From: Cognatishimia sp.
GTDB taxonomy: Bacteria > Pseudomonadota > Alphaproteobacteria > Rhodobacterales > Rhodobacteraceae
Direction of reading: 5' to 3'
NCBI GenBank assembly: GCA_013215215.1
Contig: JABSOU010000019.1
Coordinates: forward strand, 25,531 to 71,155
Length of the DNA: 45,625 bases
The position numbers and the translations under genes were made by a program. How positions within the stretch are numbered: the stretch's first letter is position 1; each line of letters starts with the position of its first letter. This document shows, in pieces, positions 7,677 through 16,260 of this stretch. The notes under the pieces were generated by a model. That model saw nothing but the letters and a program-made list of their open reading frames with translations. It had not been told where the DNA came from and did no database searches.

Positions 7677-8993
7677 ATGACGACACAGCAAGCGGAGATC
7701 ACTCACCGCCGCGTGCTGAAAATTGCCGTGCCCATTGTGCTGTCCAATGCGACCGTGCCCATCCTCGGCGCCGTTGACGTTGGTGTTGTCGGACAGATGG
7801 GCGAGGCCGCACCCATTGGGGCCGTCGGCATGGGCGCGATTATTCTGACGACGCTCTATTGGTTCTTTGGCTTTCTGCGCATGGGCACGGCCGGTTTGGT
7901 CGGTCAGGCCAATGGGGCAGGGGACAGCGCCGAAGTCTCGGCCATCCTGACCCGCTCTCTGATGATCGCAGGCGCCGCGGGCGTCGGGTTGATTGTGTTG
8001 CAGGCCTTGCTCTTCCGCGGCGCATTTGCCTTGTCGCCCGCGTCCGAGGAGGTTGAGACACTGGCCGCGTCCTATCTGCGTATCCGCATCTGGACGGCTC
8101 CTTTCGCGATTGCGGTTTATGCGCTGACAGGCTGGCTTGTCGCGATGGAGCGCACCTCGGGGGTCTTCTGGATCCAGCTCGTGATGAACGGGATCAATAT
8201 CTTCTTGGATCTTTGGTTTGTCCTCGGACTGGGTTGGGGCGTTCAAGGCGTGGCCTTTGCAACCGTGATCGCGGAATTCACCGGTGCGGTATTCGCGCTG
8301 TGGTACTGTCGCGATGCGTTTGACAACGTGGAATGGTGCAATTGGCTGAGGGTATTTGACCGCGAGAAGGTCACGCGGATGATGGTTCTGAACCTCGATA
8401 TCCTGATCCGCTCGGCTATGTTGATGGCGATCTTCACGAGCTTTGTCTTCATTGGCGCGCGGTTTGGCGATGTGACTTTGGCGGCAAACGAAGTCCTGAC
8501 CCAGTTCCTGCATATCACCGCTTATGCGATGGATGGGTTTGCCTTTGCCGCCGAGGCTCTGATTGCGCGCGCGATCGGGCAATCCAACCACGCCCGCGTA
8601 CGCAAAGCGGCGCGCTATTGCATGTTCTGGGGCGGGGTGACCTGTGTCTTTCTTGCGCTCGGCTTTGCACTGGGCGGCGGGTATTTGATCGATGTCATGG
8701 CGAAATCAGTCGACGTGCAAGAGGTGGCGCGACAGTATCTGTGGTGGATGGTCTTGGCTCCGGTCACGGGTTTTGTGGCCTGGATGTTTGACGGGATTTT
8801 CATCGGGGCGACACGCGGGCGGGACATGCGCAATATGATGGCGGTGTCCTTTGTGATCTATATCGTTGCCGTTTTGGCCTTGGTCCCTGCCTTTGGCAAC
8901 GACGGGCTTTGGGCCGCGCTGATCATTTCCTTTATCGCGCGGGGGATCACTTTGGGGCTGAAGTATCCGAGCCTTGAGAGATCCGTCGCCTAG
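7677..8993 (+). CDS. MATE family efflux transporter (DinF-like)
   Basis: A 438-residue inner-membrane multidrug and toxin extrusion protein of about 12 transmembrane helices in two related halves. Typical features are IAVPIVLSNATVPILGAVDVGVVGQMG at the N-terminus, and GTAGLVGQANGAGD and LAANEVLTQFLHITAYAMDGFAFAAEALI at the matching helices, the latter of DinF type. It begins immediately after the thioesterase stop (TAGATG), so it depends on upstream translation, and it probably exports a product of the same operon or an unrelated toxic compound. Its stop overlaps the arsC-like stop on the other strand as CTAG. Confidence 0.9.
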   Translation: MTTQQAEITHRRVLKIAVPIVLSNATVPILGAVDVGVVGQMGEAAPIGAVGMGAIILTTLYWFFGFLRMGTAGLVGQANGAGDSAEVSAILTRSLMIAGAAGVGLIVLQALLFRGAFALSPASEEVETLAASYLRIRIWTAPFAIAVYALTGWLVAMERTSGVFWIQLVMNGINIFLDLWFVLGLGWGVQGVAFATVIAEFTGAVFALWYCRDAFDNVEWCNWLRVFDREKVTRMMVLNLDILIRSAMLMAIFTSFVFIGARFGDVTLAANEVLTQFLHITAYAMDGFAFAAEALIARAIGQSNHARVRKAARYCMFWGGVTCVFLALGFALGGGYLIDVMAKSVDVQEVARQYLWWMVLAPVTGFVAWMFDGIFIGATRGRDMRNMMAVSFVIYIVAVLALVPAFGNDGLWAALIISFIARGITLGLKYPSLERSVA

Positions 8994-9328
8994 AGGATCT
9001 CTTTCACGCTTTCCGGAGGCCTGCCAAGGCGGGCGCCTTTGTCTGTGATGACCACAGGGCGCTCGATCAGTTTCGGCGCCTTGGCCATGGCTGCGATCAA
9101 AACGTCGTCGCTGTCCGCCTTGGAGAGGCCGAGCTCTTTGAACTCAGCTTCGCCTGTGCGCATCAGCTGGATCGCAGGAATGCCGAGCTGCGCCAAAACG
9201 CCCCGAATGTCCGCCTCGCTGGGGACGTCCTCAAGGTATTTGCGGATGTCCACCGGCCCGTGATCTTCGACAATCGCTAATGTCGAGCGGGATTTGGAAC
9301 AGCGGGGGTTGTGCCAGATCACAGTCAT
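8990..9328 (-). CDS. arsC: ArsC-family protein (arsenate reductase, glutaredoxin type)
   Basis: A 112-residue thioredoxin-fold protein. The active-site Cys10 lies in NPRCSKSRS, and [19 protein letters not shown] supplies the conserved arginine and C-terminal region of glutaredoxin-linked arsenate reductases. The ATG overlaps the pyrD stop as ATGA, so it is the third gene of the DUF952-pyrD operon. There is no arsR, arsB or acr3 nearby, so a role in arsenic resistance is not supported by context; many proteins of this family have other or unknown roles. Confidence 0.85.
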   Translation of the reverse strand: MTVIWHNPRCSKSRSTLAIVEDHGPVDIRKYLEDVPSEADIRGVLAQLGIPAIQLMRTGEAEFKELGLSKADSDDVLIAAMAKAPKLIERPVVITDKGARLGRPPESVKEIL

Positions 9329-10383
9329 AGCCAGTCACTCCGTTTTGTACCGATGGCCTCAGACACATTGCTAAAGCCGTCTTGTTGGATCAAGCGGTCT
9401 AGGCCGACGAGGATATCCTGCACCATCGAAAGACCGCCATAGACCAAAGCTGTGTAGAGCTGCACGGCAGATGCTCCTGCGCAGATTTTGGCGTAGGCTT
9501 GTTCGGCATTGGAAACGCCCCCGACGCCGATCAACGGCAGTTTGCCTTCGGTCGCATAGGACAGCCGCGCCAATACGCGGGTGGATTTTTCAAACAGCGG
9601 CGCGCCTGACAGTCCGCCTATTTCGTCGCGATGCTGGGACTGCAGGCCTGCGCGATCCAAAGTGGTATTCGTCGCGATCACGGCATCGATCTTTTGCTCC
9701 AGCGCCACCTCAGCGATCTCTTCGATCTCTGCCTCAGTCAGATCGGGCGCGATCTTCAGGAAAATCGGGATCTTGCGATTGAGCGTATCGCGTACCTCGA
9801 GCACTCCGGAAAGGAGCGCGGAGAGGGCCTCTTTGCCCTGCAGATCACGCAGTTTTTCCGTGTTCGGAGAACTGACATTCACCGTTGCGAAATCGAGGTG
9901 ATTGCCGCAATGGGCGAGGACTTTGGCGAAATCCGCCGCGCGGTCGTCGCTGTCTTTATTCGCACCTAGGTTCAGTCCAAGCACAGCATCGCGCGGGCGC
10001 TTTGCCAGCCGCGCGGCAATAGCTTCCATGCCCTGATTGTTAAAGCCAAAACGGTTGATGGCGGCGTGATCTTCGGTCAGGCGAAACAGACGCGGTTTCG
10101 GATTGCCCGGCTGCGCGCGCGGGGTCGCCGCGCCCACTTCGAAAAACCCAAAGCCAGCCCGCGACAGGCCCAACAGAGCCTCAGCGTTCTTGTCAAACCC
10201 AGCCGCTAACCCCAAAGGGTTCGCCAGATCCAGACCGGCCATATTCGTTCGCAGCCGGGGCGACGTCACAAGACCCGGAGAGGCGGCCACGCCCAACTGT
10301 AAAGACTTGATCGCCAGCCCATGCGCGGTCTCTGGGTCAAAGCGATAGAGCAGGGGCATGCCCAGACGTTCGAGGAAGTTCAT
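9325..10383 (-). CDS. pyrD: dihydroorotate dehydrogenase (quinone), class 2
   Basis: A 352-residue FMN enzyme oxidising dihydroorotate to orotate in pyrimidine synthesis, passing electrons to the quinone pool. The N-terminal 40 residues ([24 protein letters not shown]) form the membrane-associated helical lid of class 2 enzymes. [31 protein letters not shown] with the catalytic serine, and [29 protein letters not shown] of the FMN phosphate site follow. The start overlaps the DUF952 stop, and its stop overlaps the arsC-like start; both overlaps are ATGA. Confidence 0.96.
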   Translation of the reverse strand: MNFLERLGMPLLYRFDPETAHGLAIKSLQLGVAASPGLVTSPRLRTNMAGLDLANPLGLAAGFDKNAEALLGLSRAGFGFFEVGAATPRAQPGNPKPRLFRLTEDHAAINRFGFNNQGMEAIAARLAKRPRDAVLGLNLGANKDSDDRAADFAKVLAHCGNHLDFATVNVSSPNTEKLRDLQGKEALSALLSGVLEVRDTLNRKIPIFLKIAPDLTEAEIEEIAEVALEQKIDAVIATNTTLDRAGLQSQHRDEIGGLSGAPLFEKSTRVLARLSYATEGKLPLIGVGGVSNAEQAYAKICAGASAVQLYTALVYGGLSMVQDILVGLDRLIQQDGFSNVSEAIGTKRSDWL

Positions 10384-10721
10384 TCCATGCCTCCGGCGGG
10401 AAACTGATGCACGCCGTCAACCAAAGGCAACGGTAGCGCCCAGAGCACATCGGCGAGTCGCAGCGGCCCATAGAGATGCGGAAACAAATCCCCGCCGCGC
10501 GATGGCTCCCATTTCAGCGCATCGCCCAATTTTTCACCATCCAGCACCAGCAAAAACAGCCCGTCCACACCGGCAAAATGCCGCTTAGCGGTCTCTTCGG
10601 CTTGGGCAGCGGTTGAGAAATGCACAAAGCCATCAGCGATATCAATCGGAGCCCCTTGGGATTCTCCGTTTGTTTTCAGGTCGCTCCATTCATCAGAGCG
10701 GAGGATTTTATAAATCTGCAT
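10380..10721 (-). CDS. DUF952 domain protein
   Basis: A 113-residue protein starting [15 protein letters not shown], with [19 protein letters not shown] and [18 protein letters not shown], which match the DUF952 family. The fold is related to ADP-ribosyl-binding or transferase-like proteins according to general family knowledge, but no activity is established. It is the first gene of the operon with pyrD and arsC and overlaps pyrD by 4 bases, so a link to nucleotide metabolism is possible but unproven. Confidence 0.85.
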   Translation of the reverse strand: MQIYKILRSDEWSDLKTNGESQGAPIDIADGFVHFSTAAQAEETAKRHFAGVDGLFLLVLDGEKLGDALKWEPSRGGDLFPHLYGPLRLADVLWALPLPLVDGVHQFPAGGME

Positions 10722-10883
10722 GGCGCTGACATGCCCGTAACGTCAAGAATGGTCAAGTCGCGCGAGTTGTCATTATACTGTTAAAGTTGAAAGTCTATTT
10801 CGGCTTGGGTGTTTGTCTTTTTCAAAGAGCTTTGAAACCGTGGCTCTTTATTAGACGTTAACGATAACATGGGAGAAAAAAAG

Positions 10884-12461
10884 ATGTCTAAACTACTCTT
10901 TACTGCAGCGGGTTTGGCGCTCACTGCGGGTATGGCGTCGGCGGATTATACGCTGACCATTTTGCATACCAACGACATTCACAGCCGGGTTGAGTCGATC
11001 AACCGGTTTGACTCGACCTGTAATGCGGACGGCGAAGCAGAGGGCAAATGCTTTGGCGGTATGGCGCGGATCAAGGCGGCGGTTGATGCGAAACGCTCGG
11101 AACTTGCAGGCAGCAACTATGTAGTTCTGGACGCAGGCGACCCGTTCCAGGGCTCGTTGTTCTATACGACCTATAAAGGCGCGGCTGAGGCCGAGTTCAT
11201 GGAAGCAATCGGCTATGACGTCATGGCTGTCGGCAACCACGAGTTTGATGATGGCCCCGAAGGTCTTGAAGCATTCGTGGACACCGTGTCCTTCCCTGTG
11301 ATCTCTGGCAACCTTGATCTGACTTCAGAGCCTGCGCTGAATGGCAAGGTGTCTAACCACGTTGTTCTGAACGTAGGTGGCCAAAAGATCGGTATTATCT
11401 CTGCATTGGCGGTCGACACAGTGGAAACCTCCTCTCCTGGTGAAAACGTGGTCTTCCAGGACGAGATCGAGAGCCTGAAAGCTGATGTCGCCGCGCTGGA
11501 AGCAGAAGGTGTGAATAAGATCATCGCGCTGAACCACGTTGGTCTGGCCAAAGACCTTGAGATCGCAGCAGCCGTTCCGGGCATCGATGTGGTCGTGGGC
11601 GGTCACTCCCACACTTTGTTGTCCAACATGTCTGACCGCGCGGCGGGCGCCTATCCGACCATGGTTGGCGCAGTCCCTGTGGTGCAGGCCTATGCCTATT
11701 CCAAATATCTGGGCGAGCTGACCGTCACCTTTGATGACGCAGGCAATGTGACCTCTGCAATGGGTGAGCCGATCCTGCTGGATGCCTCTGTGACCCCTGA
11801 TGCAGCAATGGCTGCGCGGATCGCGGAAATGGGCGCGCCGATTGAGGAAATGAAGCAACGCGTTGTGGCGGAAACCGCTGAGGCGGTCGAAGGCGCGCGT
11901 GAGTTCTGCCGCACCGGCGAATGCGCCATGGGCAACCTCGTGGCGGATGCGATGCTGGATCGCGTGAAGGATCAGGGCATTTCGATTGCGATCCAAAACG
12001 GTGGTGGTCTGCGCGCATCTATTGACGCTGGCGAAGTCACCATGGGTGAAGTCCTCACCGTTCTGCCATTCCAGAACACGCTCTCGACCTTCTTTGTGTC
12101 CGGTCAAACTGTGATCGACGCGCTTGAAAACGGCGTGAGCCAGGTCGAAGAAGTGAAAGGCCGCTTCCCACAGGTCGCGGGTCTGAAGTTCACTTGGGAT
12201 GCCTCTGTGGCGGCTGGCGAAGGCCGGATCCAAGAGGTGATGGTCATGGAAGGTGGCGAGTTCGTCGCGATTGACCCAGCCAAGACCTATGGTCTGGTGT
12301 CCAACAACTATGTCCGTGGCGGCGGCGACGGCTATAAGATGTTCCGCGATGCGGACAACGCCTATGACTATGGTCCAGACCTTGCAGACGTGACCGCAGA
12401 GTATCTGGCTAAGGTTGGCCCTTATACGCCTTACACTGACGGGCGGATTGCTCAGAAGTAA
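10884..12461 (+). CDS. exported 5'-nucleotidase / 2',3'-cyclic phosphodiesterase family metallophosphoesterase
   Basis: A 525-residue periplasmic enzyme expected to release phosphate and nucleoside from extracellular nucleotides. MSKLLFTAAGLALTAGMASA is a signal peptide with cleavage before DYTLTILHTNDIHSR. The metal ligands appear in HTNDIHSR, DAGDPFQG, GNHEFDDG, NHVGLAKD and GGHSHTLL. The C-terminal nucleotide-binding domain shows QNGGGLRASIDAG and NNYVRGGGDGYKMF. I prefer the ATG at 10884 (GGGAG eight bases ahead) to the one at 10869. It is monocistronic, ending in a strong terminator. A 7-base inverted repeat, AAAGAGC / GCTCTTT (10824-10849), lies upstream. Confidence 0.93.
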   Translation: MSKLLFTAAGLALTAGMASADYTLTILHTNDIHSRVESINRFDSTCNADGEAEGKCFGGMARIKAAVDAKRSELAGSNYVVLDAGDPFQGSLFYTTYKGAAEAEFMEAIGYDVMAVGNHEFDDGPEGLEAFVDTVSFPVISGNLDLTSEPALNGKVSNHVVLNVGGQKIGIISALAVDTVETSSPGENVVFQDEIESLKADVAALEAEGVNKIIALNHVGLAKDLEIAAAVPGIDVVVGGHSHTLLSNMSDRAAGAYPTMVGAVPVVQAYAYSKYLGELTVTFDDAGNVTSAMGEPILLDASVTPDAAMAARIAEMGAPIEEMKQRVVAETAEAVEGAREFCRTGECAMGNLVADAMLDRVKDQGISIAIQNGGGLRASIDAGEVTMGEVLTVLPFQNTLSTFFVSGQTVIDALENGVSQVEEVKGRFPQVAGLKFTWDASVAAGEGRIQEVMVMEGGEFVAIDPAKTYGLVSNNYVRGGGDGYKMFRDADNAYDYGPDLADVTAEYLAKVGPYTPYTDGRIAQK

Positions 12462-12482
12462 GACTGACACATCAACGATTCG

Positions 12483-12514
12483 AAAGCCCGGCTCGAAAGG
12501 AGCCGGGCTTTTTT
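12483..12514 (+). terminator. Rho-independent terminator after the 5'-nucleotidase
   Basis: AAAGCCCGGCTC (12483-12494), loop GAAAG, then GAGCCGGGCTTT (12500-12511) running into a T-run. Perfect 12-base arms 21 bases past the stop. Confidence 0.92.
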
Positions 12515-12541
12515 GTTTTAAATCATAGGATTAGTTGAGAT

Positions 12542-12570
12542 TTGACAAAATGAAGCGTTTGTCACATAAA
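12542..12570 (+). promoter_or_regulatory. promoter of the SRPBCC-TetR pair
   Basis: Perfect -35 box TTGACA at 12542-12547, 17 bases, then CATAAA at 12565-12570 as -10 (four of six consensus positions). It lies 35 bases before the SRPBCC ATG. It coincides with the inverted repeats at 12543-12578. Confidence 0.65.
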
Positions 12571-12578
12571 AAATGACA
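12543..12578. promoter_or_regulatory. nested inverted repeats, candidate TetR operator
   Basis: TGACAAA (12543-12549) pairs with TTTGTCA (12558-12564), eight bases apart. TGTCA (12560-12564) also pairs with TGACA (12574-12578). The shared middle arm lies in the spacer of the promoter, so a bound repressor would block RNA polymerase. The TetR encoded 600 bases downstream is the natural candidate. Confidence 0.55.
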
Positions 12579-12604
12579 TATGATTAATTTGCGAGGATGG
12601 AAAC

Positions 12605-13144
12605 ATGCAAATCTCCCGTTCGATAGACATCAAAGCGCCGGTAGAAGTCGTTTGGACAAAACTGGTGGACGAGTTCGTGAACGTGCATCACTGGATGGCG
12701 TCGATCAAAGCTTCATCAGCCATGCAAGGCGAAGATCTGGTGCCAGGTGCGCCCGCCGTCGGGCGCATTGCTGAAATCGGCGCGGGGTCGCCAGGTGGGC
12801 TCATGGAAGAGAAAATCACCGCCGTAAATCCGGCTGGGCGAACATTGGAATTTGATACGGTACTCACCAATATCAAGGGGTTTAATCCCATCATTGGTTG
12901 GCCGAACCAGATCAAACTGACTGAGACCGGAAATGGAACTCGGGTGACGTGGAACATCCAACCGCGCCTCAAACTTGTCGGACTGCCCATGTATCTTCCA
13001 GTTAAAAAGAGCCTTGGCAATGGCTTTGTGCGCAGCCTCGAAGAGATCAAAACCTTTGTTGAAACAGGACGGCCGCACGCGCGTAAAGCAGCGGCTTTCG
13101 ACAAAGAGGGGCTGCCTGCCGACTTGGCAACCGCAGCGGTTTAA
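12605..13144 (+). CDS. SRPBCC family protein (START-like ligand-binding fold)
   Basis: A 179-residue protein beginning MQISRSIDIKAPVEVVWTKLVDEF, the characteristic first strand and helix of polyketide-cyclase/START-like SRPBCC proteins, followed by GRIAEIG, EEKITAVNPAGRTLEFDT and GTRVTWNIQPRLKL of the curved sheet and the long C-terminal helix around GNGFVRSLEEIKTFVE. The last 25 residues are an extra tail. These proteins bind hydrophobic ligands; the ligand here is unknown. It lies 33 bases ahead of the TetR gene under a recognisable promoter, so the two probably act together. Confidence 0.85.
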   Translation: MQISRSIDIKAPVEVVWTKLVDEFVNVHHWMASIKASSAMQGEDLVPGAPAVGRIAEIGAGSPGGLMEEKITAVNPAGRTLEFDTVLTNIKGFNPIIGWPNQIKLTETGNGTRVTWNIQPRLKLVGLPMYLPVKKSLGNGFVRSLEEIKTFVETGRPHARKAAAFDKEGLPADLATAAV

Positions 13145-13177
13145 GCTTAAGTCGCGCGGGATAGAGATAGCTGGGCA

Positions 13178-13786
13178 ATGAAAGAGGGCGCAGTGGCTTC
13201 GGACGCGAAACAAAACTTGCTGTACGCAGGCACCCGCCTTTTCGCGGAACATGGCTTCGCCGGGGCTTCCGTGCGTGACATATGCGCGGAAGCCGGTGTT
13301 GGTCGCAATATGATCCATCACTACTTTGGCAACAAAGATGGGCTATTGCAGGCGATCTTGGATGCGTTCTCGACCTCTTCATTTGCGCCGGCTATTCGCC
13401 TCTTGGCGAAACCTGCCGGATCCGTCGAAGAGTTTCGCCTAAAGCTCGAACTCTTTATTGCCGAGGTCTTTGAGGTCCTGATTTCCAACGCCCAGATCTT
13501 TCGCATCGTGTCCAGAGAGGCAGGTTCTTTACTGCCTCTCACTGAGCTTCGCGACAGTTTGGTGACATACCTCTGCGCGGCCAAAGATGCCGGATTTATT
13601 GCGGCGGACCTTGATGAAACCATGGCCCCCGGCTTCATCCTTGATCGGCTAGGCGGACAGGTACTTTATGCGCTGCGACTGGGGGATGAGCAGAAGGCGA
13701 ACGTCATTTTGGATCCCGCATATCGGGCTGAATGGCTGACGGCGAACAGCCGCCTTCTGCTCTTTGGGCTTGCGGCGAAAGACTAG
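13178..13786 (+). CDS. TetR/AcrR family transcriptional regulator
   Basis: A 202-residue repressor type. The N-terminal helix-turn-helix is clear: LLYAGTRLFAEHGFAGASVRDICAEAGVGRNMIHHYFGNKDGLLQAI. The C-terminal 140 residues form the ligand-binding helical domain. The ATG at 13178 has little ribosome site; a GTG at 13193 preceded by AGAGGG five bases away is an equally good start and would shorten the protein by five residues. Likely autoregulator of the SRPBCC-TetR operon through the repeats at 12543-12578. Its stop is shared with the pirin stop in the palindrome CTAG at 13783-13786. Confidence 0.9.
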   Translation: MKEGAVASDAKQNLLYAGTRLFAEHGFAGASVRDICAEAGVGRNMIHHYFGNKDGLLQAILDAFSTSSFAPAIRLLAKPAGSVEEFRLKLELFIAEVFEVLISNAQIFRIVSREAGSLLPLTELRDSLVTYLCAAKDAGFIAADLDETMAPGFILDRLGGQVLYALRLGDEQKANVILDPAYRAEWLTANSRLLLFGLAAKD

Positions 13787-14727
13787 ATCTTAATCCGATC
13801 CTGCCTTTCCGAAATCGGAATGAACTCTTCCGTGTCACCGGGTGGCAGGTGAAACGGCCCATTCGCCCAATCCTCAGTCTTCCAAGCTTCTTTCGCGGCC
13901 TCGATCTTGGCTTTGTCAGAGCTTACAAAGTTCCACCAGATATAACGCGGCCCATTCAGCGTCGCCCCGCCCAGAGCCATCAGGCGTGCGCCCTGCGCGC
14001 CAGCGCGGATCGAGATTTTGTCCCCCGGACGGAAAACCATCATCTGGCCGACCTCAAACACCTGACCGCTGACCTCAATCGAGCCCTGCGTGACATAGAT
14101 CCCGCGGTCTTCGTGGTTATCGGGCAGGGGGAACTGTGCATGTGCCTCCAGCACGACATCGGCATAGAAGATCTCGGATTGCATGGTCACAGGCGACGCG
14201 GCCCCCCAAGCGTCCCCAAGGATCAACCGCACCGACGCGCCTCCGTCCTGCAGATAGGGCAGCGCGGCTTCCTTGTGATGCTCAAAGTCAGGCGCCATGT
14301 CCTCTTTGTCCTCAGGCAGGGCGACCCAGGTCTGGATCCCAAACAGCGAGTGTCGCGTCGCGCGGGTCTCGTCCGAGGTGCGCTCGGAATGGGTCACGCC
14401 TCGACCCGCCAGCATCCAGTTCACCTCGCCGGGATAGATCATCTGATGGGTGCCCAAAGAGTCGCGATGCTCAAATTCGCCCTGATAGAGATAGGTGACG
14501 GTTCCCAAGCCAATATGGGGATGTGGGCGCACGTCAATGCCGCCCTCAGTGATGAACTCGGCGGGGCCCATTTGGTCGAAAAAAACAAATGGCCCGACCA
14601 TCTTGCGTTCGACCGATGGCAAAGCACGGCGCACCTCGAAACCACCAAGGTCGCGTGCACGCGGTACAATCATCGTCTCGATATTCTCAAGCGTGGCTTC
14701 GGGGTGTTGGCTCGGGTTCCAGCTCAT
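13783..14727 (-). CDS. pirin family protein
   Basis: A 314-residue bicupin. The N-terminal cupin shows DVRPHPHIGLGTVTYLYQGEFEHRDSLG with the metal-binding histidines and then PGEVNWMLAGRGVTHSER, the pirin signature. The C-terminal pirin domain includes GAQGARLMALGGATLNGPRYIWWNFVSS. Members include quercetinase-like dioxygenases and regulators of redox-sensitive enzymes. It precedes the GNAT gene stop-to-start by 15 bases on the same strand, suggesting an operon GNAT-pirin. Substrate unknown. Confidence 0.92.
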   Translation of the reverse strand: MSWNPSQHPEATLENIETMIVPRARDLGGFEVRRALPSVERKMVGPFVFFDQMGPAEFITEGGIDVRPHPHIGLGTVTYLYQGEFEHRDSLGTHQMIYPGEVNWMLAGRGVTHSERTSDETRATRHSLFGIQTWVALPEDKEDMAPDFEHHKEAALPYLQDGGASVRLILGDAWGAASPVTMQSEIFYADVVLEAHAQFPLPDNHEDRGIYVTQGSIEVSGQVFEVGQMMVFRPGDKISIRAGAQGARLMALGGATLNGPRYIWWNFVSSDKAKIEAAKEAWKTEDWANGPFHLPPGDTEEFIPISERQDRIKI

Positions 14728-14742
14728 GATCTGTCCTTTCGC

Positions 14743-15039
14743 TTAAGAGGCGCGCACATCGCGCGTTTCATCTGGGTGGCGGTCCATATAGCCCTTCATA
14801 TAAGGGCAGAGCGGCAGGATCTTTTGCCCCGCGGCACGGGCGTCGGCAACAAGCCGTTCGGCCAGCGCTTTGGCGATCCCTTGCCCCCTCAAATCATCTG
14901 AGACCGAGGTATGGTCGGCAATCACCAAGGCGCCTGAGGCGACCGAGATCGTTAGGATGCCTTCGCCCTCAAACCCGTCTACCTTCGCCAGATAGCTGGC
15001 TTTAGATCCTGTGTCTTCGCGTGTGATCGTAATCGTCAT
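14743..15039 (-). CDS. small GNAT-like N-acetyltransferase (YjdJ type)
   Basis: A 98-residue single-domain protein of the short GCN5-related type. The core is LVIADHTSVSDDLRGQGIAKALAERLVADARAAGQKILPLCPYMKGYMDRHPD, with RGQGIAKAL as the acetyl-CoA pyrophosphate loop and CPYMKGYM as the usual C-terminal motif. I use the ATG at 15039 because GGAGA precedes it; the open frame reaches 15132 without a ribosome site. These short proteins have lost the first strands of full GNATs; their acceptor is generally unknown. Confidence 0.85.
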   Translation of the reverse strand: MTITITREDTGSKASYLAKVDGFEGEGILTISVASGALVIADHTSVSDDLRGQGIAKALAERLVADARAAGQKILPLCPYMKGYMDRHPDETRDVRAS

Positions 15040-15194
15040 TGCGGTCTCCAAATGTTTGGCTTTTGCAAATGTAGCCACTTTTGGCGGTCTGCCTATTCCA
15101 CGCCCGTGCAGGAGACTTGCGCATTTTAGCACAGAAGGACCGTCCGCTGCGCAAATGGGCTGACAGGCAGGGGCGAGGGGCTTAGAAAGGGGGT

Positions 15195-15500
15195 ATGGAT
15201 CACCCGCTCATTGACCTCATCAACCAAAAGATCGCGGCCGCAGAGGCGGACGGCGCCTTTGACGATCTTGAAGGCGCAGGCAAGCCTTTGCCGCGCGAGG
15301 AGGATCCCGAGAACGCTCTGATCAATCGTCTGATCAAAGAAAGTGGCGGGGTGCCCGAGTTCGTATCGCTCTCGCGGGAACTGGCGAAATTGCGAGAAGA
15401 GCTACGCGAGACCGGTGATCGCACCAGACGTCAAGACATCATGAAAGAGATGTCGATGATGGAGGCCAAAATAGACCTCGCCCGCAAACAGGCGCGATAA
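15195..15500 (+). CDS. DUF1992 domain protein (DnaJ-C28-like)
   Basis: A 101-residue, highly charged protein opening MDHPLIDLINQKIAAAEADGAFDDLEGAGKPLP, the core of DUF1992, the domain also found in DNAJC28-like proteins. The second half (about 55-101) is predicted as a helical hairpin: LSRELAKLREELRETGDRTRRQDIMKEMSMMEAKIDLARK. The ATG has GAAAGGGGGT ahead. It is 6 bases from the next gene and thus probably cotranscribed with the YedK-type gene. Function unknown. Confidence 0.85.
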   Translation: MDHPLIDLINQKIAAAEADGAFDDLEGAGKPLPREEDPENALINRLIKESGGVPEFVSLSRELAKLREELRETGDRTRRQDIMKEMSMMEAKIDLARKQAR

Positions 15501-15506
15501 CCTGCG

Positions 15507-16163
15507 ATGTGCGGGCGTTTCGCGATAACTCTGCCGACGGATGCCATGGCGCAATTGTTTGATGCAGCGCCCGCCAACGACATGCCCGATGTGCCCAACT
15601 ACAACGTCTGCCCGACAACCGGCGTGCATGTGGTGATGTCTGAGGACAGTCGAAAGCTCGTCACCATGCGTTGGGGCTTCTTGCCGCATTGGTACAAGAG
15701 CCCAACGGACGGGCCTTTGCTTATTAACGCGCGTGCCGAGACCATCGCCGAAAAACCTGCCTTCCGCGAGGCCTGCCGCGCGCGCCGTTGTCTGATCCCG
15801 ATCAGCGGCTTTTACGAATGGACCAAGGACGAGGCCGGCAAACGCTGGCCATGGTATATTCAGGGGCCAGAGACTTTGGCCTTGGCCGGTGTCTGGCAAG
15901 ACTGGGGCCCTGACGACGCCCGCCGGCGCACCTGTGCTGTTGTGACGATCAAAGCCAATGAGACCATGTCTCAGGTCCACCACAGGATGCCTGTTGTGAT
16001 TGACCAAGAGGATTGGGGCCTGTGGCTGGGCGAAGAGGGCTTCGGGGCCGCTCCCCTGATGAAAGCTGCGGATGAGGACCTCTTGTCCTTTTACCAAGTG
16101 GATCCCAAAGTGAATTCAAATCGCGCGCAGGGGCCAGAGCTGATCGAGCCATTTCACGCGTGA
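15507..16163 (+). CDS. SOS response-associated peptidase (YedK/HMCES family)
   Basis: A 218-residue SRAP protein that forms a thiazolidine crosslink with abasic sites in single-stranded DNA, protecting the site. The N-terminal sequence is MCGRFAIT, so removal of Met exposes the catalytic Cys2. Other conserved residues are Asn74 in LINARAETIAEKPAF, Glu104 in ISGFYEW and His159 in VHHRMPVVI. All expected active-site residues are intact. There is no visible SOS box upstream. It follows the DUF1992 gene by 6 bases. Confidence 0.94.
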   Translation: MCGRFAITLPTDAMAQLFDAAPANDMPDVPNYNVCPTTGVHVVMSEDSRKLVTMRWGFLPHWYKSPTDGPLLINARAETIAEKPAFREACRARRCLIPISGFYEWTKDEAGKRWPWYIQGPETLALAGVWQDWGPDDARRRTCAVVTIKANETMSQVHHRMPVVIDQEDWGLWLGEEGFGAAPLMKAADEDLLSFYQVDPKVNSNRAQGPELIEPFHA

Positions 16164-16260
16164 TTATCAAACGCAGGCTACGAGTGTTTTGGCGCCGTAA
16201 CGCCTTGGCGAATGGGTCAAAATCAGGTTCTGTGATGAAAGAGAACAGCGAAAGACCGCA

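Noticed and set aside
7512-8591. A 359-codon minus-strand frame
   Set aside because: Antisense to the second thioesterase and the MATE gene; His/Gln/Arg-rich with no motif.
8990-9328. Arsenic resistance operon
   Set aside because: Only an ArsC-like gene is present; no regulator, pump or arsenic-binding protein in the operon.
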